DNA of 15,880 nucleotides from the NCBI GenBank assembly GCA_964343975.1, contig CAYFLU010000073.1, positions 1-15,880 on the forward strand, read 5' to 3'. The notes beneath the pieces are model-generated. The model ran no database searches, was not told where the DNA came from, and was given only the letters and a program-made list of their open reading frames with translations. This stretch comes from SCUN01 sp964343975 (lineage in GTDB: Bacteria; Acidobacteriota; Vicinamibacteria; Vicinamibacterales; SCN-69-37). Positions 1-5,873 of the stretch are shown piece by piece (the first letter of the stretch is position 1; each line of letters begins with the position of its first letter). A program made the translations under genes and the position numbers.

Positions 1-234
1 CTCAATTTGGCCAGATACCCGATTTAGGCGCACCAAGGGGGCAGCCGTGAGCCGGGAGATCAGTTCGACCGGGATTTTTGAGGAAGCGAGCCGATTGAAG
101 GTGTCGGGTTCGGTTCGCTGGGTGACGACCAGCTTGGCTGGCGGGCCACTAAAAGAACCTTTGTTCTTGAACAGCCAGGCCGCGGTGCCGGCGAGGGCCA
201 AAATCAGGATGAACTGGACGGCTCGTTTCCCCAT
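1..234 (-). CDS. Peptide/oligopeptide ABC transporter substrate-binding protein, N-terminal part (runs off the left edge)
   Basis: Reading the minus strand from an ATG at 232-234 gives 78 open codons to the window edge. Residues 1-5 (MGKRA) and a hydrophobic stretch at 6-22 make a signal peptide or N-terminal anchor. From about residue 35 the text (KLVVTQRTEPDTFNRLAS, then PLVRLNRVSG) matches the opening of family 5 extracellular solute-binding proteins (DppA/OppA type), where a 'pattern of TFNPL...GLVRL' begins the mature domain. Such proteins capture peptides or similar solutes outside the membrane and hand them to an ABC permease. The start is supported by GGAGACC (minus strand, 241-247) about 8 nt upstream. 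Only about a seventh of a usual ~550-residue protein is visible, so solute and integrity cannot be judged. Confidence 0.68.
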   Translation of the reverse strand, partial: MGKRAVQFILILALAGTAAWLFKNKGSFSGPPAKLVVTQRTEPDTFNRLASSKIPVELISRLTAAPLVRLNRVSGQIE

Positions 235-238
235 AAGT

Positions 239-282
239 AAGGTCTCCGGTAGGGTGTATCAAGGTCTCCGTTCGGGTGTATT
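239..282. repeat. 22-nt imperfect tandem direct repeat in the leader of the binding-protein gene
   Basis: Units 239-260 and 261-282 are adjacent and agree at 19 of 22 positions. Each unit contains AAGGTCTCCG followed, 3 nt later, by GGGTGTAT. Read on the minus strand the repeat lies just before the ATG of the solute-binding protein gene, and each unit carries a GGAGACC Shine-Dalgarno-like element (241-247 and 263-269). It may be a chance duplication of the ribosome-binding region or a tandem operator. Confidence 0.8.
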
Positions 283-384
283 ATGGATCGGATCAGCGCG
301 CCGTCGGTGAGGTCTGCTCGTGGTGTCGCAGATTGCAAAACAGAAGGTCCGTCGACTCTTTTGTAAGTGAGACGATCGGCGTAA

Positions 385-753
385 AGGTGCATCAAGACCG
401 CGTTGCAGCTCACCGCCCAGCACCTGCCGGGCTTCGGCCTCATCGAGCAGGGCGCTGGCGAAATCAACGCCAAGCTCGCAGTCGACCTCGTCCGCACGCG
501 CGACATCCGGTCACTGCCGATGTCGGCGACGATCGGTGGCGAGACGTCTCCGGCCGGCGGCATCACCTTCGGCACCACGCTCGTTTGGGGCAACACGCTC
601 GTCTGGGGTAATACCTTGGTCTGGGGCAACGGAGCAGATGCTTCCGTTGCGGGTCAGACATTGGTCTGGGGAAACACCTTGGTGTGGGGCAATCGCCAGT
701 GCCCTGCCTCGGGTTCTGAGGACGATCCTCCAACTTGTGGAGCGGGGTCATGA
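385..753 (+). pseudogene. C-terminal remnant of an S8 (subtilisin-like) serine peptidase with TLVWGN repeats
   Basis: The frame opens after a TAA at 382-384 and reads RCIKTALQLTAQHLPGFG, then LIEQGAGEINAKLAVDLVR. This resembles the helix that follows the catalytic GTSMA..P segment in secreted S8 peptidases ('K.aL..TAq.l.g....QGAG.vN...Av.lA'). The catalytic Asp, His and Ser regions are absent, and I found no trace of them in other frames between 235 and 385. The C-terminal part has five TLVWGN units (three in tandem, nine other residues, then two), of a kind I associate with acidobacterial subtilases, followed by a Cys-containing tail. There is no credible start codon or ribosome-binding site; the TTG at 403 is the only initiator and falls inside the conserved helix. 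I read it as a decayed or truncated gene. A short expressed repeat protein is less likely. Confidence 0.6.
577..693 (+). repeat. Coding repeat: five 18-bp units for TLVWGN
   Basis: Units lie at 577-594, 595-612 and 613-630, then 658-675 and 676-693. The two groups are separated by 27 nt encoding GADASVAGQ. All five translate to exactly TLVWGN although their third codon positions differ (for example GTT, GTC, GTG for Val and AAC, AAT for Asn). That indicates the peptide, not just the DNA, was once under selection. Confidence 0.9.
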
Positions 754-842
754 GGTCTGTCATGACGCTTTCCTTCACTCGGAGTTATCGGAAGACCTTG
801 GAGGCCATCGTGACTGTCCAACCCATCATCGTCTGGAGCTAG
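750..842 (+). CDS. Possible 30-residue small ORF, no known family
   Basis: An ATG at 750-752 overlaps the TGA of the S8 remnant (ATGA) and opens a 30-codon frame ending in TAG at 840-842. The product begins MRSVMTLSFTRSYRK and ends VQPIIVWS. It has a basic N-terminal half and a hydrophobic end. The only Shine-Dalgarno-like element is GCGGGG shortly upstream, which is weak. I do not recognise it; it may be noise in the tail of a decaying gene. It is listed because of the overlap and its position just upstream of the HD-GYP gene. Confidence 0.15.
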   Translation: MRSVMTLSFTRSYRKTLEAIVTVQPIIVWS

Positions 843-860
843 ACAGCAGCCTTTGTCGAT

Positions 861-890
861 TTGAGAGCACGCCGTCAGCGGTGCTCTTAG
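861..890 (+). promoter_or_regulatory. Hairpin immediately before the HD-GYP start codon
   Basis: AGAGCAC (864-870) pairs perfectly with GTGCTCT (881-887) around a 10-nt loop. G-U and A-U pairs could extend the stem to 861-890. The GTG start at 898 and the AGGT at 889-892 that could serve as its ribosome-binding site sit directly at or after the 3' arm. In mRNA the stem could restrict initiation. It lacks a T-run, so it is not a standard terminator. Confidence 0.4.
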
Positions 891-897
891 GTCACCA

Positions 898-2853
898 GTG
901 GGAATGGCCGCAGTGTCTTCTCGCCCTCGCCTATCAGGATTAGCCCAAGCCTACATATTGACCGTTGTAGGCTTGGGCTTATTTGCTATCTCGTCTGCTT
1001 CAATTGAGCTAGCCGGCAAGCCCTTTAATTCGCAGTGGCTCTGGTTTGCTGCTCTGACGCTCCTGAGCGGAGCACTGCACGTCCGGCTTTCCGATTCAGC
1101 GAAGGCAAGCATCCCAATCTCGGAAACCTTCGTTTTCGCAGGAACACTTGCCTACGGTGCGGGCCTCGGCACGATTCTCGTTTTGTTGGATGCGGCTGCG
1201 GTAACTCTCCTGCTCCGAATTCGCCGAGGTATTAGCTGGCACCAAGTTGCATTTAACCTAGCAGCCCCTCCTCTATCAGTGTGGGGCGCTGCCACAGTTC
1301 TCTTCGGTGTAGTTGGAGTTACTCCGATCTCCTACGGCCAAGTGGGTAGCGATCCCGGCGCGCGGTTTGTTGTCGGACTGGCTATCTTTACAATTCTCTA
1401 CTTCCTTTTGAATTCTTGGCTGATCACTCTGGCCGTTTCCTTGGCACAGAAGACGGCGCCATGGAAGATCTGGGTCGGCCTCCTTGATCTACTAGCCAAC
1501 TATGCAAGTGGAGCATCGATTGCGGCACTGATGGTCTACAGTGGCCACCAAGTAAACGTCGCATTTGTACTTCTGATGATGCCGTTGCTTGGTGTCATCT
1601 ATCTGACCTATCGGTCCTCCACAAAGCGCGTGGAAGCTGAACAGCAGAAGAACGCCGAACTCAATCGTGTATTCCTCTCCACGATCGAAGCTCTTGCAAT
1701 GGCGATCGATGCCAAGGACCAGGTAACACACGGCCACATTCGAAGGGTTCAGCGGTACACGATGGCCTTGGCTGAAACAGTTGGGATCAAGGATGACAAG
1801 CAGACAAAAGCACTTGAGGCTGCGGCACTTCTCCACGACACGGGCAAGCTCGCGGTTCCGGAATACATCCTCAACAAGCCGGGCCCTCTAACTTCATCCG
1901 AATTTGAACGAATGAAGTTACACGCAGCGGTCGGTGCGGACATCCTGAAGTCCATCGACTTTCCTTACCCGGTCGAACCAATCGTGAGACACCATCACGA
2001 GAATTGGGATGGCAGTGGGTACCCCGATGGAATCAAGGGGCAGGAGATTCCGCTTGGAGCCCGAATTCTGTCAGTAGTGGACTGCTACGACGCATTGACA
2101 TCTGACAGGCCCTATCGGCCCAGGATGACGCGGCAGCAGGCGGAGCAAGTCCTCAAAGAACGTAGGGGAAAGATGTACGACCCTTGGGTCGTGGATGAAT
2201 TCCTCGGCATTCTTGATCGCCTGGAAGCCCAAGAAGGCACTGAGCAGTCAATCACCATCGGTGGCAAGGCCGTTACAACTCCACGACTGACTCCGGCGCA
2301 ACTTGAGGTAATCAGTGCGACCACGGCTGAAGAACGAGAGTTTAAGGAACTGAGCCGAGATCTGCCTCGAGCAACGAGCCTTAGAGACGCTTTGGACGTT
2401 GTCTTCCGGCATCTCCGCAGGGTTCCCCCTGCCGCATGTATGGCCTTCTACGTTCCCAAAAACGAAGGCAAGGACAGCGAACTCATAGTTGCAGTTTGCT
2501 CTGGCGCTGGAGCATCTCTCGTTGAATCACAACAGATTCCGGTTGGTGAAAAGATTAGCGGGTGGGCGTATGCCCACAAGCAAGTTGTCTTCAACTCGGA
2601 TGCAGCATTGGATCTGGGGCCGGTAGCGAAGACATTGGCGACGCCGCTGCGGTGGGCATTGGTCTCTCCGGTTGGTGAGAAGCAGGAAGTCGTCGGTGTC
2701 TTGTCGCTTTACGGTTCCGACATCTTCGACAAAGATCACAAGCGAATGCTTGAGACCGCTGCGAGCTTGCTCTATTCGACCCTTACGGCCTTCTCGAACC
2801 AACAAGAAGAACGACCGTTCGCTCGCCAGAATTCCGCATCTAAGATTCACTAA
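898..2853 (+). CDS. Membrane-bound HD-GYP domain cyclic-di-GMP phosphodiesterase with C-terminal GAF-like domain
   Basis: The 651-residue product starts with several hydrophobic segments (about residues 15-240, six to eight helices, MASE-like), suggesting a membrane sensor. A charged linker then leads to an HD-GYP domain (about 255-430). The metal-site residues are visible: H278 and H280, H313-D314 in LLHDTGK, H365-H367 in HHHENWDG, and an intact G374-Y375-P376. Intact HD-GYP domains normally hydrolyse cyclic-di-GMP to pGpG or GMP. Residues about 480-635 look like a GAF domain that could bind a small ligand. The GTG at 898 has AGGT 5-8 nt upstream; the ATG at 904 is an equally reasonable start. 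The sigma-54 activator gene follows 84 bp later on the same strand. Base composition is low for this window (25 GC of 60 in 1381-1440), with many TTG, CTA and GTA codons, hinting at separate ancestry. Assignment of the domain is firm; the signal sensed is unknown. Confidence 0.93.
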   Translation: MGMAAVSSRPRLSGLAQAYILTVVGLGLFAISSASIELAGKPFNSQWLWFAALTLLSGALHVRLSDSAKASIPISETFVFAGTLAYGAGLGTILVLLDAAAVTLLLRIRRGISWHQVAFNLAAPPLSVWGAATVLFGVVGVTPISYGQVGSDPGARFVVGLAIFTILYFLLNSWLITLAVSLAQKTAPWKIWVGLLDLLANYASGASIAALMVYSGHQVNVAFVLLMMPLLGVIYLTYRSSTKRVEAEQQKNAELNRVFLSTIEALAMAIDAKDQVTHGHIRRVQRYTMALAETVGIKDDKQTKALEAAALLHDTGKLAVPEYILNKPGPLTSSEFERMKLHAAVGADILKSIDFPYPVEPIVRHHHENWDGSGYPDGIKGQEIPLGARILSVVDCYDALTSDRPYRPRMTRQQAEQVLKERRGKMYDPWVVDEFLGILDRLEAQEGTEQSITIGGKAVTTPRLTPAQLEVISATTAEEREFKELSRDLPRATSLRDALDVVFRHLRRVPPAACMAFYVPKNEGKDSELIVAVCSGAGASLVESQQIPVGEKISGWAYAHKQVVFNSDAALDLGPVAKTLATPLRWALVSPVGEKQEVVGVLSLYGSDIFDKDHKRMLETAASLLYSTLTAFSNQQEERPFARQNSASKIH

Positions 2854-2881
2854 TTTTTTCAGCGACTACTTTCTGTTATCT

Positions 2882-2908
2882 TTGGCCGCTCATCTGAGGC
2901 TCGGCCAA
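2882..2908 (+). promoter_or_regulatory. Hairpin between the HD-GYP gene and the sigma-54 activator gene
   Basis: TTGGCCG (2882-2888) pairs perfectly with CGGCCAA (2902-2908). Inside it, CTC (2889-2891) can pair with GAG (2896-2898). It lies about 30 bp before the activator start and has no following T-run. It could be a weak terminator, a processing or attenuation element, or an operator. The 2854-2937 gap otherwise shows only a T-rich start and the GGGGGG ribosome-binding-type stretch before the ATG at 2938. Confidence 0.4.
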
Positions 2909-2937
2909 TCGATGGCCTTTGCCGCCGGGGGGATAGC

Positions 2938-5643
2938 ATGTCCCGAGGTAAGCGCGCCGACAGGAAACAAGTAACTGCCAAGACCGCCAGCGAAATAGAC
3001 CCGCGTGTGTTTGAAGCTACTGAGGTCTATCATCGCGCGTCCAGCACCAGAACCCTGCGGTTCGTAGAGGAAGCTCATCGCAGCTTGATTCCGAGATCGC
3101 AGGTGGAACTGCGTCTAATCGCTGCCATGGCACTCTACGACAGCGGCCAGATCACGCGAGGGCTAGCAGATCTGGCTGCTACCGATGAGAAGACTCTAGA
3201 ATTCGACCTTGATCTTCAGTTCCGAAGCGCATTTTCACTTTTTAGCAGGTCCTGCGAGTTCGAGACGCAACAAGACCTGATGCCGCTCCTTTCTCGCCTG
3301 CGACAGATTGCAACTCAAAAAGGCGATGGGGTCTCGTTAGCTGGGTTGCAGTTGGCACTTGCAAAGGTTGAGGCATGTCGCGGCAACAGCGTCAGCGCGA
3401 GTGTCCATCTGGAAACAGCTCGGGCCTTCATTGCTAGAACAAGAACACAACTGAATAACAGTCCAATTGGTCTAGTAGATGCCTCAATAGCGATCTTGGC
3501 TGGAAACCTTGCACGCTCGCAGTCATCTGCGCGTTCGACCTATGAGACCGCGGCAATGCAAGGAAACCGAATCTTGATGGCCGGTTCTGCCGGCATCCTC
3601 GGCTTACTTTCGCTGATTGGTGCTGATTCAAAGAAGAGTCGCGCCTACTTGGCCCAAGCCCTTTCGCTGACCGACGAGGTGCTCTACGTAAGGCTGGGAG
3701 TCCTCGACAATCTGGCCCAGGTGGCGCTCTACGAGGGCAACCTCGATGAATGCCATCAGTATCTCAACGAGTGCGGGAAGACCATTGCGGCGATGGATGT
3801 GCCGTCGCGGTCGTGGTACGACCTGGCGCATCAGGTGACGCGCTGCACCGTACTTGCTCAATTCGAGGATTGGGAGGGCATTCTCGACATCATCCGTGAT
3901 GTCGATGCGGAACTCGAGCGGAGGCAGTTTCGGTCGTTGCGCACGGCGCTACTCGCGGCCGGGGCACGAGCGCATGCGCGGCTCGGCGACCATGATCGCG
4001 CGGATGCGAAGCTCGCCGCGGCCATGCGCGCGTGCCCACGCGGCGCCGTCGATCCGCAGATCGTCCTCGAAGCCGCCACCGGCACCTGCCTCAGCTTGCG
4101 CGGTGAACGCGCCCGCAGCGCCACGCACTACGATCGCGCCTTGTCGGCGGCGCGCGCCATCGGCCACCGCCTCCACGAGTGGCACATCCAACGCGACCGC
4201 GCAGCCTGCTCCTCAACCGCCGTCGCCGTGCCGGCATCCGCGCCAGACGCGAGCGCGCACATCCTCAGTGACCGCGCCCTCGTGCTCTCCGACGCCGCCA
4301 CCATTCTCGGCGCCGGATCCTCGATCGATCTACTCGCCCATCGCGCGCTGTCGCTCCTCCAAGGCACGTCCATCGAATCACGACTGCACGTGCGCAGCAC
4401 GTCCGGCGAAGAGTTCCTGCCCGAACCATCCGTGACCTCGCAACTCACGAGCGAGGGCGTCTTCACCATCGACCTGCGTGGCTCAGACCGTCGCGTGGTG
4501 ATGACCGTCCACCACGTCGACACCCTCGACGACGTGGCGATGCTCCGAAGCCTGCTCGACCTGCTCCACGCCGCCGTGAATCGCACCACCGCCAACGAAT
4601 CCGGCAGCGACGACCAGAACCTTTGGCCGACCACACTCCTGCCGGGCGACGACGACATGGTCTTCCGCTCACCACGCATGAGCGAAGTGCTGCGCGTCGC
4701 GATCCGGCTCGCCGACACGAACCTGCCCATCCTGATCACCGGCGAAACCGGCACGGGCAAAGACGTGATGGCGCGACTGATCCACAGCCACAGCCGGCAG
4801 CGTCGCGGCCCGTTCGTGCCCTTCAACTGCTCCTCGATTCCCAAAGACCTGCTCGAGAGCCAGCTCTTCGGTCACCGCAAAGGCGCCTTCACCGGCGCCG
4901 TGGAATCGAGCACCGGTGTGATCCGGTCCGCGGAAGGCGGCACCCTTTTTCTCGACGAAATCGGCGACCTCGAGACGATGCTGCAGCCGAAACTGCTGCG
5001 CTTCCTCGAGTCGGGCGAAGTGCACACCGTCGGTGATGCCCGCCCCTCCAAGATCAACGTCCGCATCGTCGCTGCGACAAACCTGAACCTCGATGAACGT
5101 TCGCAGGACGGCTCGTTCCGCCGCGATCTGTTCTACCGGCTCGGCGCCGCCCACATCGAGATGCCGCCGCTCCGCGAAAGGAAGGACGAGATCCCGGCCC
5201 TGACGACGCACTTCGTGAACCTGTACTCGCGCGAGTGCGATCGCCCCGGCCTCCGCGTGAGCGACGACCTGATCGCCGCCTTGCTGCTGCACGATTGGCC
5301 AGGCAACATCCGCCAGCTCTCACACGAGTTGAAACGCACCGTCGCGATGGCCGAGCCCGGCCAAACACTGACCAGCAGCGACCTGTCACCGAGCGTGCTC
5401 GCCGGCTGGCGCCGCGCGCATCGCGCGGCCGTCGACCTCGAAGAGGGCCCGTCGATCCGCATCAGCCTCGACCAACCACTGCCCCGCGCCCTCGAAGAAC
5501 TCGAGCGCGCCTTCGTCGATCGCGCGATGGACTCGTCCGGCGGCCGCGTCGCGGAAGCCGCGCAACTCCTCGGCATCTCCCGCAAAGGCCTCTTCCTCAA
5601 GCGTCGCCGCTGGGGACTCGTCGACGACGACGTGGCGGAGTAG
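2938..5643 (+). CDS. Sigma-54-dependent transcriptional activator (TPR-like sensor, GAF-like region, AAA+, Fis-type HTH)
   Basis: The 901-residue protein is a bacterial enhancer-binding protein. Residues about 30-400 are helical and repetitive with an Ala-rich TPR-like pattern. About 420-560 resemble a degenerate GAF domain. The AAA+ domain begins near M574: Walker A GETGTGKD at 602-609, the GAFTGA loop that contacts sigma-54 at 649-654, and Walker B TLFLDE at 669-674. RRDLFYRL and the WPGNIRQL sensor II region follow. A Fis-type helix-turn-helix occupies about 852-897 (VAEAAQLLGISRKGL). All key residues are present, so it should hydrolyse ATP and open sigma-54 promoters. There is no response-regulator receiver, so it probably senses via the TPR/GAF region. 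The start has GGGGGG 6 nt upstream. GC content changes sharply inside this gene: low up to about 3650, high after about 3900. A sigma-54-type promoter lies about 100 bp downstream, suggesting that the fulvocin-related operon is its target. Confidence 0.95.
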   Translation: MSRGKRADRKQVTAKTASEIDPRVFEATEVYHRASSTRTLRFVEEAHRSLIPRSQVELRLIAAMALYDSGQITRGLADLAATDEKTLEFDLDLQFRSAFSLFSRSCEFETQQDLMPLLSRLRQIATQKGDGVSLAGLQLALAKVEACRGNSVSASVHLETARAFIARTRTQLNNSPIGLVDASIAILAGNLARSQSSARSTYETAAMQGNRILMAGSAGILGLLSLIGADSKKSRAYLAQALSLTDEVLYVRLGVLDNLAQVALYEGNLDECHQYLNECGKTIAAMDVPSRSWYDLAHQVTRCTVLAQFEDWEGILDIIRDVDAELERRQFRSLRTALLAAGARAHARLGDHDRADAKLAAAMRACPRGAVDPQIVLEAATGTCLSLRGERARSATHYDRALSAARAIGHRLHEWHIQRDRAACSSTAVAVPASAPDASAHILSDRALVLSDAATILGAGSSIDLLAHRALSLLQGTSIESRLHVRSTSGEEFLPEPSVTSQLTSEGVFTIDLRGSDRRVVMTVHHVDTLDDVAMLRSLLDLLHAAVNRTTANESGSDDQNLWPTTLLPGDDDMVFRSPRMSEVLRVAIRLADTNLPILITGETGTGKDVMARLIHSHSRQRRGPFVPFNCSSIPKDLLESQLFGHRKGAFTGAVESSTGVIRSAEGGTLFLDEIGDLETMLQPKLLRFLESGEVHTVGDARPSKINVRIVAATNLNLDERSQDGSFRRDLFYRLGAAHIEMPPLRERKDEIPALTTHFVNLYSRECDRPGLRVSDDLIAALLLHDWPGNIRQLSHELKRTVAMAEPGQTLTSSDLSPSVLAGWRRAHRAAVDLEEGPSIRISLDQPLPRALEELERAFVDRAMDSSGGRVAEAAQLLGISRKGLFLKRRRWGLVDDDVAE

Positions 5644-5646
5644 CCC

Positions 5647-5692
5647 GTACCCGTCGCGCAGCGCGCCACGCGGCGGTGGGTACCAACTACCC
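5647..5692. promoter_or_regulatory. Inverted TACCC/GGGTA repeats: candidate activator-binding site or terminator
   Basis: GTACCCGTCGC (5647-5657) can pair with GCGGTGGGTAC (5673-5683), counting two G-U pairs. A second, shorter inverted repeat, GGGTA-N5-TACCC, occupies 5678-5692. The motif therefore occurs three times within 46 bp, starting 3 bp after the activator stop codon. It is 55-100 bp upstream of the sigma-54 promoter, the usual distance for an enhancer site bound by a Fis-type helix-turn-helix. As RNA the larger repeat would be a strong GC hairpin, but no T-run follows, so the terminator reading is weaker. Confidence 0.4.
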
Positions 5693-5744
5693 TCCTCGGC
5701 GCATCCGACATCAACAATTCCGCCCCAGCACCGCCACGTCGAAT

Positions 5745-5760
5745 CGGCACTCCCCTTGCT
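5745..5760 (+). promoter_or_regulatory. Sigma-54 (-24/-12) promoter for the fulvocin-related operon
   Basis: The sequence CGGCACTCCCCTTGCT has GG at 5746-5747 and GC at 5758-5759 separated by exactly 10 nt, the invariant spacing of sigma-54 promoters. Against the consensus TGGCACG-N4-TTGCW it matches GGCAC and all of TTGCT, missing only the first T and the G. Transcription would start near 5771, leaving a leader of about 100 nt before the ATG at 5873. An AAA+ sigma-54 activator is encoded immediately upstream. No convincing sigma-70 promoter was seen in the same gap. Confidence 0.7.
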
Positions 5761-5792
5761 CTTCTCCGGGCGGGCCCTGGCGGCTTCCCCCC

Positions 5793-5805
5793 CGAGGAGA
5801 CCTCG
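5793..5805 (+). promoter_or_regulatory. Small hairpin covering a Shine-Dalgarno-like AGGAG in the operon leader
   Basis: CGAGG (5793-5797) pairs with CCTCG (5801-5805) around the loop AGA. The AGGAG at 5795-5799 and the first base of the GTG at 5805 lie within the stem-loop. If the leader ORF that begins there is real, the hairpin would mask its initiation site. Confidence 0.3.
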
Positions 5806-5873
5806 TGCTCAAGGCGCTCCTCAACACGCCACCGTCAGGGCCTTTCACAACCGAACACCGGGAGAGGACCTGA
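5805..5873 (+). CDS. Possible 22-residue leader ORF translationally coupled to the fulvocin-related gene
   Basis: A GTG at 5805-5807 follows AGGAG with a 5-nt spacer and opens 22 codons (product beginning MLKALLNTPPSGPF). It ends in TGA at 5871-5873, which overlaps the ATG of the fulvocin-related gene as TGATG. It lies wholly within the leader predicted from the sigma-54 promoter. The product matches nothing I recognise and has no runs of one regulatory amino acid. The overlap argues for coupling, but the ORF is short enough to arise by chance. Confidence 0.3.
   Translation: MLKALLNTPPSGPFTTEHRERT

Noticed and set aside
204..629. Minus-strand frame with repeated LPQTSV across 204-629
   Set aside because: The repeats are only the antisense reading of the TLVWGN-coding units; the plus frame keeps the peptide identical despite silent differences.
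577..693. The 18-bp repeats as a CRISPR or minisatellite-type array
   Set aside because: Units are in frame, contiguous, encode one peptide exactly and have no spacers of regular length.
2901..2920. GG-N10-GC at 2903-2916 as a sigma-54 promoter for the activator gene
   Set aside because: Only the dinucleotide spacing fits; the TTGC part is TGGC and the surrounding bases match poorly. Transcription would also start only about 10 nt before the ATG.
5756..5872. Longer N-terminus for the fulvocin-related protein from a TTG at 5756
   Set aside because: That TTG is part of the TTGCT -12 element, upstream of the predicted transcription start. The ATG at 5873 has a GGGAGAGG ribosome-binding site and begins right before the transmembrane helix.
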